Part shown: piece after piece, positions 17,795 through 26,780 of the stretch
How positions within the stretch are numbered: position 1 is the first letter of the stretch
Layout of the letters: every line of letters starts with the position of its first letter
NCBI GenBank assembly: GCA_038521625.1
Contig: JBCBKP010000015.1
Location: forward strand, 13,813-77,812
From: JBCBKP01 sp038521625
GTDB lineage: Bacteria > Planctomycetota > Phycisphaerae > Phycisphaerales > UBA1924
Length of the DNA: 64,000 bases
Direction of reading: 5' to 3'
Position numbers and translations under genes: made by a program
The notes under the pieces: model-generated
The model's database searches: none
The model's input: only the letters and a program-made list of their open reading frames with translations
Told to the model about the DNA's origin: nothing

Positions 17795-19696
17795 GTGCGT
17801 CTGCTCGTTCTCGGTTCGCGCGAGCAGGCGTCGGAGGAGCGGTCTCCGACGCGGAAGATCGCGCTGATCGGTCCGCCGAACGTGGGCAAGTCCGCGATAT
17901 TCGCGCGTCTGGTGGGGTTCGGCCGGCGTTCCGCGAACGCGCTGGGCACCACGCAGGACGTCTGCACCGGCTGCGTCACGTGCCGGGACGAGGGCGGCCC
18001 GGGCTGCGCGGTCTGCGAGCCGTTCGAGCTGATCGATCTCCCGGGTGTCTTCTCGATCGACCATCAGACGTCCGAGGCTCGGCTGTGCCGCGCGACGCTC
18101 GGGCTCGACGGGGAGTCGAGCGAGCTCGTCGAGCACGCCACGGCGGTCGCGGTTGTCATCGAGGCGGTCGATCCGACGCCCGGCCTGCGTCTCGTGGGCG
18201 AGGTCGCCCGTGCGGGGCTTCCGACGGTGGTCGTCGTCAACATGCTGGACGAGGCCGAGCAGCGCGGCGCCGAGGTGCACGACGCTGTTCTGCGCGAGCG
18301 GCTGGGGTGCCCGGTGGTCTGCGTATCGGCGCGGCGTTCGACGGGGCTCGCCGAGCTGCGCGGTATCTTCGAGGACGAATCCGCTGGCGCGGTTCCCGCG
18401 GCGCTCAGCGAGCCCGAGATCGCGGCGCTGGCCACGCGGGCGGTCGCGATCGGCGAGCGGCGCGGGCCGCGTCTCCGGGAGCGGCTGGGCGACGGGTTCG
18501 ACGCGATCGCGACGCACCCGGTCGGTGGCGCGATCGTGTTCTTGGGATTGGCCCTGGCCCTGCTCCGCGGCGTGTTCCTGCTCGCGGAGAAGCCGTCGGA
18601 GTGGTTCGAGGGGGCGTTGGTCTGGGTCGGCGGTGTCGTCGGGGCGGTCATCCCCGAGGGTCTGGTGCGCGATCTCGTCGCGGAGGGGATCTTCGGGGGA
18701 GTCGGGGGCGTGGTCGTCTTCGTCCCGCAGATCGCGCTGACGTTCGTCGTGCTCGCGATCCTCGAGAACACGGGCTACCTGTCGCGTGCGACGCTCGCGG
18801 TGGACCGTCTGCTGCGTCCGTTCGGGCTCAGCGGGCGGGCGTTCATGCCGATGCTCACGAGCTACGGGTGCGCGATCCCCGCGGTGATCGCCGCGCGATC
18901 GATCCCCTGCAAACGCGAGCGGCTGGCGACGATCCTCGCGCTGCCTTTCACCGGCTGCCCGGCGCGCATCCCCGTGTACGTGCTCGTCGCGAGCGCGCTC
19001 TTCCCGGACTCGGGCCTGAACGCGGCGCTGGCGTTCATCGCCTGCTACGCGGTGGGGGCCGCGGGCGCGCTGCTCACGGCGCTGGTCGTCCGGCGGACGA
19101 TCGCCCGCGGCGAGAGCCTCCCGATGATCGTCGAGATGCCGCCGTACCGGATGCCGAGCCTTCTCTCGGCGCTCCGCGTCGGCCTGGGGCGCTCGTGGTC
19201 GTTCCTGAAGAAGGCGGGCACGCTGATCCTCGCGGCCTCGGTCGTGATGTGGTCGCTGGAGACGATCCGTGTCGGCACCGACGACGCGGGCGAGCCGGTC
19301 AGCGCGATGGACGCGGTCGGCGGCGCGGTCCAGCCGGCGTTTGAGCCGCTCGGGTTCGACGACGAGCTCACGGTCGCCACGCTGGTCAGCTTCGCGGCCC
19401 GCGAGCTGTTCGTGTCTTCCATGGCCGTCCAGCGCGGGATCGACGAGGAGACGACCGGGGAGCAGACGCTCCGGGCGCAGCTCGCCGGCGCGACGCGTCC
19501 CGATGGCTCGCCGGTGTTCGACACGGGCACGAGCTGGGCGGTCCTGCTGTTCTTCGCGCTCTCGACGCAGTGCCTGAGCACCCTGGTGATCATCGGCAGG
19601 GAGGCGCGTTCCTGGACGATCCCGATCGCGCAGTTCCTGTGGGCCTTCGCGCTGGCCTACGGCGCAGGGGCGCTGGCGCACGCGCTGCTCTCCTGA
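17795..19696 (+). CDS. feoB: Ferrous iron transporter FeoB with cysteine-rich G-domain insertion
   Basis: 633 residues from GTG. The N-terminal G domain has GPPNVGKS at 26-33 (G1), DLPG at 81-84 (G3) and NMLD (G4). Between G1 and G3, where FeoB normally carries the short G2/switch I loop, there are five cysteines at 57, 60, 63, 71 and 74 (CxxCxxC, then CxxC). The membrane part carries the Feo signatures SYGCAIPAVIAARSI and FTGCPARIPVYVL, and about ten membrane segments. It moves Fe(II) across the inner membrane. At 633 residues it is shorter than the usual 700-770, mainly in the cytoplasmic domain. Confidence 0.95.
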   Translation: MRLLVLGSREQASEERSPTRKIALIGPPNVGKSAIFARLVGFGRRSANALGTTQDVCTGCVTCRDEGGPGCAVCEPFELIDLPGVFSIDHQTSEARLCRATLGLDGESSELVEHATAVAVVIEAVDPTPGLRLVGEVARAGLPTVVVVNMLDEAEQRGAEVHDAVLRERLGCPVVCVSARRSTGLAELRGIFEDESAGAVPAALSEPEIAALATRAVAIGERRGPRLRERLGDGFDAIATHPVGGAIVFLGLALALLRGVFLLAEKPSEWFEGALVWVGGVVGAVIPEGLVRDLVAEGIFGGVGGVVVFVPQIALTFVVLAILENTGYLSRATLAVDRLLRPFGLSGRAFMPMLTSYGCAIPAVIAARSIPCKRERLATILALPFTGCPARIPVYVLVASALFPDSGLNAALAFIACYAVGAAGALLTALVVRRTIARGESLPMIVEMPPYRMPSLLSALRVGLGRSWSFLKKAGTLILAASVVMWSLETIRVGTDDAGEPVSAMDAVGGAVQPAFEPLGFDDELTVATLVSFAARELFVSSMAVQRGIDEETTGEQTLRAQLAGATRPDGSPVFDTGTSWAVLLFFALSTQCLSTLVIIGREARSWTIPIAQFLWAFALAYGAGALAHALLS

Positions 19697-19729
19697 TCAC
19701 GGTGCTGGCCAGCCGCTAGGCTCGGCCCC

Positions 19730-21139
19730 ATGCATCGCTGGAGCGCCATCTTCGCACTGGTCTCGCTGGCTCTCTTGCTCGTCGGCTGCGGCACCGCGCC
19801 CGCCCGCGCGGGCGAGCGCCCCAACATCGTCCTGATCCTCGCCGACGATCTCGGCTGGGGCGATCTCTCTTGCTACGGGCAGACGAACTGGGAGACACCG
19901 CGCCTCGACCGGATGGCCGCCGAGGGCATGCGGTTCACGCAGGCCTACGCCGGCGGCACGGTCTGTGCGCCGAGCCGCGCGACGCTGCTGACCGGCAACC
20001 ACACCGGGCGTGTCTACCAGCGCGGCAACGGGCGGATCCAGTTCCGGCGCGACCCCGAGGACATCACGGTCGCGACGCGGCTGCGCGGGCTCGGCTACCG
20101 CACCGCGATGATCGGCAAGTCGGGCGTCGCCTGCGACAGCGACGACGCGGAGCTCCCGAACGACAAGGGCTTCGACGAGTTCTTTGGGGTCCTGGCGCAC
20201 CTCGCGGCGCACCGCAACTACCCGCGCCGGGTCTTCCACAACGGCTCGCCGGTCAGGCTCGCCGGCAACCAGGGCAAGACCGGCGAGATCTACGCGAGCG
20301 AGCTCTGGGTCGACGCCGCGGTCGAGTACATCGCGGACGCCGCCGACGACGATGCCCCGTTCTTCCTGCACCTGTCGATCACGCCGCCGCACGCCGACCT
20401 GACGGTGCCGGAGCGGTACATGGCTCCGTTCCGCGGCCGCTTCGAGGAGACGCCGCACACGTCCAGCGGCTACTACCACCAGACCGAGCCGCGCGCGGCC
20501 TACGCGGGGATGGTGGCGTTCATCGATGACTCTGTCGGTCGCGTGCTCGATGAGCTCGAGCGATCGGGCCTGGACGAGGACACGCTGGTCTTGTTCGCGT
20601 CCGACAACGGGCCGCACTACGAGGGCGGCGCCGACGCGGACTTCTTCGACTCGAACGGCCCGCTCCGCGGCGGCAAGCGGGCGATGTTCGAGGGCGGGAT
20701 CCGCACGCCGCAGATCGCGTGGTGGCCAGGAACGGTCGAGGACGGCGCGATCACGGATCTGATCACGGCCTTCTGGGACTTCCCCGCGACCGCGCTCGAT
20801 CTCGCCGGCTCCGAGGTGCCATCGGAGTTCGACGGCGTCTCGATCGCGCCGACGCTGCGCGGGGATGACATCGCGCAGACCCAACACCGGTACCTCTACT
20901 GGGAGTTCTACGAGCAGGGCGGCAAGCAGGCGGTCCGGATGGGTCCGTGGAAGGGGATCCGCCGCGGCGTGAACCGCGATCGCGACGCACCGATCGAGCT
21001 GTACGACCTGCGCACGGATCTCGGCGAGACCACCGACGTCGCGGCCGCCCACCCGGAGATCGTGCCCCGGATCGAGCTGGCGATGGACGAGGCCCACGTG
21101 CCCAGCAAGGTCTTCACCTTCGGCGGCAGGAACCCCTGA
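19730..21139 (+). CDS. Sulfatase lipoprotein
   Basis: 469 residues with a lipoprotein signal (LLLVGC, Cys20). The type I sulfatase active site is present: PNIVLILADDLGWGD for calcium binding at 31-45, and CAPSR at 79-83, where Cys79 is converted to formylglycine. GKSGVA and NGPHYEGG follow as expected. It would hydrolyse sulfate esters, probably on a polysaccharide, from the periplasm or cell surface. The formylglycine-generating enzyme is not in the window. The gene converges on the GH2 beta-galactosidase 3 bp away, suggesting sulfated galactan use. Confidence 0.93.
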   Translation: MHRWSAIFALVSLALLLVGCGTAPARAGERPNIVLILADDLGWGDLSCYGQTNWETPRLDRMAAEGMRFTQAYAGGTVCAPSRATLLTGNHTGRVYQRGNGRIQFRRDPEDITVATRLRGLGYRTAMIGKSGVACDSDDAELPNDKGFDEFFGVLAHLAAHRNYPRRVFHNGSPVRLAGNQGKTGEIYASELWVDAAVEYIADAADDDAPFFLHLSITPPHADLTVPERYMAPFRGRFEETPHTSSGYYHQTEPRAAYAGMVAFIDDSVGRVLDELERSGLDEDTLVLFASDNGPHYEGGADADFFDSNGPLRGGKRAMFEGGIRTPQIAWWPGTVEDGAITDLITAFWDFPATALDLAGSEVPSEFDGVSIAPTLRGDDIAQTQHRYLYWEFYEQGGKQAVRMGPWKGIRRGVNRDRDAPIELYDLRTDLGETTDVAAAHPEIVPRIELAMDEAHVPSKVFTFGGRNP

Positions 21140-21142
21140 GAG

Positions 21143-24100
21143 TCAGTCGGCGGGTCGGAACTCCAGCCGCTCCGTGGCATCACGCTCTGACGCGACCGGC
21201 TTGATCACGAACGCGAGCGTGTAGGCATCCGGGCGGAGCGTGTACTGCGGCTTGGGACGCGCGCCCCACGAGTTGTCGCCGCCGACGCCGGTCTGGGCCG
21301 TGTCGATGTGCAAGAACGTCCTCGAGTTGTCGACCTCGTGCCAGTACTTGGCGACGTCGGCCTCGCCGGCGTCGAATGGCACCGCCGCGAAGCCGATCGC
21401 CTGCTCGGGGACCGTGCAGCCCGCGGGGTCGGCCAGCACGAGCAGGCCGGCGCCCGACCGCCCGGTCAGCGTGAACCACCGCGTGCTCGTGTGGTTGCCG
21501 GTCTCCTGCGGCTCGGAATACGGGAACGCCCGCTCGTCGACCGTGGAGCTCCACCGCCCGATCGGGAGTTCGTCGCGGTCCCAGTACGACTCTTCGGGTC
21601 CGGGGCCGAACCACTTGAGGCGATCGAGCCCGGCGGCGACCTCGGCCCGCAGGCCGAAGCGTGGCAGCGGTCCCGGGTACTCGACGCCCGGGCGGTCCAT
21701 TTCGGCGGTGACGTGCACCTCGCCCGAGCCGCGGAACTCGTAGGTCAGCCGGTAGCCGGTCTCGACCGATCCGAGCAGGCCCCGGACGGTCGTCGTCGCG
21801 CCGTCGGATCCGGCGCGCGTGGTCTCGATCGATTCGGCCTGCCACCGCGGCTCGCGCCATCGCGCCGACCGGTTCGGCATCTGGCTCCCGCGGTCGTTGT
21901 CGACGGGGGCACGCCAGAAGTACGGCTCGAGCGGCGCGGCGAGGAGCTCTCGATCGCCGACGCGGATCGAAGAGATCAGGCCGGTCTCGCTATCGACGCG
22001 GAACGTCGCGTCGCCGGCCTCTACGACGACCGCGTCGCCGTCCTGGCGGTGCTCGACGACTCCAACTGCGGCGAGCGCGGGCTTCTCGATCGAGGGCAGG
22101 ACAAACTGATCCCACGCGACCTCGTGGCCGGCCGGGACGGTCTCGCTCGCGGCCGCGGTGATCCACCGAACCATCACGTGACGCTCTCCCGGCTCGCTCG
22201 CTCCGGGAAGATCGATCCGGACGACGCCGCTCTCGCGGGGCGCAAGGTCGGGCGTCGCCATCGTGCCGCGGGCCACCTCCCGGCCCTCGTTGGTGATGAC
22301 CCACTCGCCGCGGACAGCCCCGGCCAGGCGCGTGTGATCGAACCAGTTCGTGACGCGGATCTCGCCGCGTGCTGCATCGACGGGCTCGGCGATGACCGGC
22401 CGCTGCGCGTGCTTGATCGCGGCCATCGCAGGCTTGAGCCGCCGGTCGGCGTTGACGATGCCGTTCATGCAGAAGTTGTCGTCGTTGTAGGTGCCAGCCG
22501 GCTCGAAGAACCCGCCGTAGGCGAAGAACGGCTCGCCGCCCGACCCGGGCACGACGCTCGCGTCCGACTCGGTCAGCGTGGCCTGGAAGACGAGCCCGCG
22601 GCGCTCGGCCTGCTCGCGCGCGACCTCGCGGGCGCTGAGCGGGCGGTCGTAGATCCGGATTTCGCGGATGACGCCCTCGAAGTCGCGGTGGGGGATCTGG
22701 CTGTTCGTGCCGATCGTCAGCGCGTGCTCGCTCGCGACCGGCGTCGCGCCGTCGGTGGTCGCGATCGCCGCGCGCCGGCCGTCGATGTACAGAGTCACGG
22801 TCTCGCCGTCATAGGTCCCCGCGAGGTGGTGGAACCGGCCGTGCCAGTCCTCCGGGAAGGGCGCCGAGGCGGCGTGCCACTCGCCGCCGGCGTGGACGAA
22901 GAACTCGACGTTCTCGCCGCGCAGCTTCAGAGCGGACTCGCGGTCGCCCTTGCCGATGATCTGCGCGTTCCCGCTCCGTCCGGCGCCGCCGCCCTCGACG
23001 CGCTCGGTCCGGATCCAGGCCTCGAGCGTGAGCGGTCGAGCGAGATCGGGCATGTCGTCCAGTTCGAGCGTGGCGCGGCCCTGGCCGCCCTCGGGCGACA
23101 CGCGCCCGTCGAAGCCGAAGCCGATCCGCGGCGTCTGCGCCCGGATCTCCAGGTCGGCGGGCGAGACCGCGACGAGCCCCTGGTCGGCCCAGTCCCAGAT
23201 GTAGCCGCCTCCGAGCTTGGGGTAGGCGCGGAAGCGGTCCCAGTACCAATCGAAGTTGCCGTTGCTGTTGCCCATCGCGTGCGAGTACTCGCAGAGCACC
23301 AGCGCCTTGGGGATGTCCTGCTCGGTGGCGTACTGCTCGATCCGCTCGGGCGGGGCGTACATGGGCACGACCATATCGGTGTTGCCGGCCCGCCACTCTG
23401 CCCGCTCGGATTGGATCGGGCGGGTGTCGTCGTACCGCTTGCCCCAGCGGTAGGCGGCGGTGATCGCCACGCCGTCGCCCATCTCGTTGCCGAGCGACCA
23501 GGCGATCACGCTCGCGAAATTGCGGTCACGGATGACCATGTCCCGGAATCGCTCGACGTGCGCGTCGGTCCATTCCGGCTTGTTCGCGAGCGTCTTGTCC
23601 TCGTCGTACCCGATGCCGTGCGACTCGACGTTCGCCTCGTCGGTGACGTACAGCCCGTGCTCGTCGCAGAGCTGGTACCAGATCGGATGGTTCGGGTAGT
23701 GGGCCGTGCGGACGGCGTTGAAGTTGTTCCGCTTGATCAGCTCGATGTCGCGGACCATCCCGTCGAAGGTGATCGCGTGGCCGGTCTCGGGCTCGTGCTC
23801 GTGGCGGTTGACGCCGCGGATCAGCACGGGGCTGCCGTTGATCTTCAGCTCGGCGTCTTCCACGCTGATCTCTCGGAATCCCACGCGCTGCGGGATCGAC
23901 TCGAGCGTCTCTCCCTGTCCGTCTTTGAGCGTCATGGTGAGCGTGTAGAGGTCGGGCGATTCGGCGGTCCAGAGCGCGGCGTCGTCGAGGACCAGCCGGT
24001 GACGCACCGTCGAGCGCTGGCCCGAGGCGAGCGGCACGCGCGGGTCGGTGGCCTCGGCGACGAGGCGGCCCCCGTCGTCGTAGAGCTTCAGCTCGAGCGA

Positions 24101-24982
24101 CGCGAGCGCGCCGCAGCGCTCGGCCGGGTGGCGCGAGATGTCCAGCGTGAGGTCGAGCTCGCTCGTGCGGTCGCCCGGGCCGGCCGGGATCGTCGTCCGG
24201 ACGCCGAAGTCCTCGATGTGATCCATCGGCGCGGCCCACACGAGCACGTCGCGGTACAGCCCGCTCAAGCGCCAGAAATCCTGGCACTCCAGGTACGAGC
24301 CGTTGCTGAGGCGGTAGGTCTTGACCGCAAGGATGTTGCGACCCGCCTTGGCCTGCTCGGTCACGTCGAACTCGATCGAGGTCCGCCCGTCCTCCGAGTA
24401 GCCGACGTACTCGCCGTTGAGCCAGACCTCGATCGCGCTGCCCGCGCCCTCGAAGCGCAGCGTCCGACGCATCCCGTCCCAAGAATCGGGAAGGCGGAAC
24501 TCACGCCGGTAGTGGCCGACCCAGTTCTGGTCCTCGGGGACATGGGGCGGCACCGCCGGCGAGAAGTGGTAGCGGATGTTGGTGTAGTTCGGGTATCCGT
24601 GACCGTGCAGTTCGATGTTCGCCGGCACCGGGATCGTCGTCCAGGCGGCGCTCGGACGGAACCGTTCCTGCCAGAATCCGTCCGGCGATCCGGAGGGCGT
24701 CTCGGTCCAAAGGAAATCCCACTCGCCGTTGAGCGATCGCACCATGTCGGACTCGAGGTAGCCGCCGGGCCCGGCGTTCGACCGGGCGTCCCGCTCGCTC
24801 GGGAACGGCATCGCGAACGCCCTGGCCGGAGCCCGGTTGATCCGCGTCACCTCGAGGTTGTTCCAGTGCGGGACCTCGGCACGATGGCTGGGCACCGGCT
24901 GCGCCGCGCCGGGCGTGCTCGCCAGGATGACCGCGGCCGCTGAAAGCGATTGCAGAATCGGGCCTCGGCGGAGCGGCGTCAT
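21143..24982 (-). CDS. GH2 beta-galactosidase with LamG-like domain inserted in the barrel
   Basis: 1,279 residues with a signal peptide (about 1-27). The sugar-binding domain (90-250), Ig-like domain (255-370) and TIM barrel start as in LacZ. The acid/base is Glu500 in SLGNEMG and the nucleophile Glu565 in LCEYSHAMGNSNG. After YIWDWADQG at about 603 an extra domain of about 210 residues occurs, with LamG/concanavalin features (LTLEAWIRTE, HHLAGTYDGETVTLYIDGR, GVIREIRIYDRPLSAREVA). The barrel resumes near 818 with FFAYGGFF, DNFCMNGIVNADR. The LacZ-type C-terminal sandwich runs from about 980. Probably exported. It is divergent from the second sulfatase and convergent with the first. Confidence 0.93.
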   Translation of the reverse strand: MTPLRRGPILQSLSAAAVILASTPGAAQPVPSHRAEVPHWNNLEVTRINRAPARAFAMPFPSERDARSNAGPGGYLESDMVRSLNGEWDFLWTETPSGSPDGFWQERFRPSAAWTTIPVPANIELHGHGYPNYTNIRYHFSPAVPPHVPEDQNWVGHYRREFRLPDSWDGMRRTLRFEGAGSAIEVWLNGEYVGYSEDGRTSIEFDVTEQAKAGRNILAVKTYRLSNGSYLECQDFWRLSGLYRDVLVWAAPMDHIEDFGVRTTIPAGPGDRTSELDLTLDISRHPAERCGALASLELKLYDDGGRLVAEATDPRVPLASGQRSTVRHRLVLDDAALWTAESPDLYTLTMTLKDGQGETLESIPQRVGFREISVEDAELKINGSPVLIRGVNRHEHEPETGHAITFDGMVRDIELIKRNNFNAVRTAHYPNHPIWYQLCDEHGLYVTDEANVESHGIGYDEDKTLANKPEWTDAHVERFRDMVIRDRNFASVIAWSLGNEMGDGVAITAAYRWGKRYDDTRPIQSERAEWRAGNTDMVVPMYAPPERIEQYATEQDIPKALVLCEYSHAMGNSNGNFDWYWDRFRAYPKLGGGYIWDWADQGLVAVSPADLEIRAQTPRIGFGFDGRVSPEGGQGRATLELDDMPDLARPLTLEAWIRTERVEGGGAGRSGNAQIIGKGDRESALKLRGENVEFFVHAGGEWHAASAPFPEDWHGRFHHLAGTYDGETVTLYIDGRRAAIATTDGATPVASEHALTIGTNSQIPHRDFEGVIREIRIYDRPLSAREVAREQAERRGLVFQATLTESDASVVPGSGGEPFFAYGGFFEPAGTYNDDNFCMNGIVNADRRLKPAMAAIKHAQRPVIAEPVDAARGEIRVTNWFDHTRLAGAVRGEWVITNEGREVARGTMATPDLAPRESGVVRIDLPGASEPGERHVMVRWITAAASETVPAGHEVAWDQFVLPSIEKPALAAVGVVEHRQDGDAVVVEAGDATFRVDSETGLISSIRVGDRELLAAPLEPYFWRAPVDNDRGSQMPNRSARWREPRWQAESIETTRAGSDGATTTVRGLLGSVETGYRLTYEFRGSGEVHVTAEMDRPGVEYPGPLPRFGLRAEVAAGLDRLKWFGPGPEESYWDRDELPIGRWSSTVDERAFPYSEPQETGNHTSTRWFTLTGRSGAGLLVLADPAGCTVPEQAIGFAAVPFDAGEADVAKYWHEVDNSRTFLHIDTAQTGVGGDNSWGARPKPQYTLRPDAYTLAFVIKPVASERDATERLEFRPAD

Positions 24983-25206
24983 GCGGGCTTCCTTTCCGGC
25001 GGTAGCATGGGGTCGGATAAGCCGCTAGTTTAGCGTTTGACAAAGCCTCCGCAACCCCTAGATCGACCTGGCCAATGTACCGATCGGAATCCGATCACGC
25101 GATGTTCAGTCTGAGAGTCCTCATGAGAGCCCCCCACCCGCTTCGTGACGCCTGTGTTCGACGCCGACCCGCCGGACCCGCCGAAGCGTTTCCCGGCCGG
25201 AGGGTG

Positions 25207-26664
25207 ATGGGCGTCCTCGTGATGCTCGCGATGCTGCTGCTCGGGGCTCCCGTCGCGCGCGCGGACGACCGTCCGATGAATGTCGTGCTGGTCATCATCG
25301 ACGACCTCGGCTGGGCGGATATCAGCCCGAACCAGCCCGAGACGTTCTACCGGACACCGCGGTTCGAGCGTCTCGCCGCGGAGGGCGTCAACTTCCGCCG
25401 CGCGTACGCGGCGTCGCCGGTCTGCAGCCCCGCGCGCGTCAGCATTATCACCGGCGCCGATCCCGCTCGGCTCCAGACGACCGAGTGGTTCGGCAGCGGG
25501 CCCGCCCGCAGCGAGCGCATGCTGAGCGCCGACCGGATCAACTGGCTTCCGAACCACGTCCCGACGATCGCCGAGCGGCTCGGCCCGCTCGGCTACGCGA
25601 CGTCCTACGTCGGCAAGTGGCACCTCGGCGGGGCACGGCGGCACCTGCCGCCGGCGCGGGGCTTCGACCACGTCGTCGCCGCCGGCCGCCAGGGCAATCC
25701 CGGCCGTGACGGCTACTTTGCGCCGTACAACGGCTTCATCGGGCTCGAGGCGCCCCCCGGCGAGCACCTGCCCGAGCGGCTGACCTCGGAGACGATCTCC
25801 TTCATCCGATCATCGCACGCCGATGGGCCGTTCCTCGCGGTTCTGAGCTACTACCACGTGCACACGCCGCTGGCCGGTCGCGAGGACCTCGTCACCAACT
25901 ACCACAAGCGGGCCGAGCGGTTCGACCCCGCCGCGCCGCGATTCGCCGACGAAGAGCAGGTCTGGGACCGCGCGGAGCCGCGGCGTGTGCGGGTCGTTCA
26001 GGACCATCCGGTCTATGCCGCGATGGTCGAGGCGGTCGACGAGCAGCTCGGGCGGTTGCTCGACGCGCTCGAGAACATGGGCCTCGAAGAGAACACCGTC
26101 GTCTTCGTCGTGAGCGACAATGGCGGGCTCTCGACCGCGGAGGGCTCGCCGACCTCGAATCTGCCGCTGCGCGGCGGCAAGGGCTGGCTGTACGAGGGCG
26201 GCCTCCGCGTCCCGCTGCTCGTGCGATGGCCGGGCGTGACCGAGGGCGGGCCAGAATCCGACACCCCGGTGCATACACATGACGTCTTCGCCTCGGTGCT
26301 CGATGCCGCCGGGCTCGAGGCGGAGGGGACGAGCGGCGTCTCGCTGCGCCTCTCGATGCGGGATCGGCGACGCGATCGCGAGCTGTTCTTCCACTACCCG
26401 CACTACTCGAACCAGGGCGGATTCCCGGGAGGCGTGCTCATCGACGGCGACTGGAAGCTCGTCCGCCGGTACGAGGACGGCTCGCTCAATCTGTACAACG
26501 TCCGACGCGATCCCGGCGAGTCGACCGATCTCGCGGCGACGGAGCGACGCCGGGCCCAGCGGATGGCCCGCCGGCTCGACCGGTGGCTGATCGAGACCGG
26601 GGCGTTCCCGCTGAGCGCTCGCCCCGATGGCCCGGCCCCCTGGACGCCCCGATCCGACCCCTAG
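25207..26664 (+). CDS. Sulfatase, secreted
   Basis: 485 residues from ATG 25207, chosen because GGAGGG precedes it and a signal peptide follows (VLVMLAMLLLGAPVARA). The calcium-binding start MNVVLVIIDDLGWAD and the formylglycine motif CSPAR at 73-77 are present, as is GKWHLGG. SDNGGLSTAEGSPTSNLPLR and KGWLYEGGLRVPLLVRWPG match sulfatases of the heparan/N-sulfoglucosamine-like branch, but the substrate cannot be told from sequence. The gene is divergent from GH2. Unlike the first sulfatase it has no lipobox. Confidence 0.93.
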   Translation: MGVLVMLAMLLLGAPVARADDRPMNVVLVIIDDLGWADISPNQPETFYRTPRFERLAAEGVNFRRAYAASPVCSPARVSIITGADPARLQTTEWFGSGPARSERMLSADRINWLPNHVPTIAERLGPLGYATSYVGKWHLGGARRHLPPARGFDHVVAAGRQGNPGRDGYFAPYNGFIGLEAPPGEHLPERLTSETISFIRSSHADGPFLAVLSYYHVHTPLAGREDLVTNYHKRAERFDPAAPRFADEEQVWDRAEPRRVRVVQDHPVYAAMVEAVDEQLGRLLDALENMGLEENTVVFVVSDNGGLSTAEGSPTSNLPLRGGKGWLYEGGLRVPLLVRWPGVTEGGPESDTPVHTHDVFASVLDAAGLEAEGTSGVSLRLSMRDRRRDRELFFHYPHYSNQGGFPGGVLIDGDWKLVRRYEDGSLNLYNVRRDPGESTDLAATERRRAQRMARRLDRWLIETGAFPLSARPDGPAPWTPRSDP

Positions 26665-26732
26665 CGGCTCGCCGCGCAGTCGTCGGGCGGGGCGAGCTCT
26701 CCGTCGATTCCGCGCGGGCACGCGGCTCGTGG

Positions 26733-26748
26733 CTCCTAAACTGTTTCA
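26733..26748 (+). promoter_or_regulatory. Candidate LacI-type operator upstream of GH16
   Basis: CTCCTAAACTGTTTCA shares 11 of 16 positions with TACCGTAACTGTTTCC, including AACTGTTTC. It ends 33 bp before the GH16 start. One of six copies found in this locus. Confidence 0.55.
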
Positions 26749-26780
26749 GGAGTCCGAGTGAGCCCCGAGGAGATCGACCG

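Noticed and set aside
21308..24943. Plus-strand open frame of 1,211 codons antisense to GH2
   Set aside because: Arg/Asp/Val/Gly-rich shadow of the beta-galactosidase; no domain and no ribosome site.
25023..25035. Palindrome CGCTAGTTTAGCG between GH2 and the second sulfatase as a further LacI-type site
   Set aside because: It shares only AACT with the motif of the glucan locus and lacks the CC and TTTCC flanks. It may be another operator, but I cannot link it.
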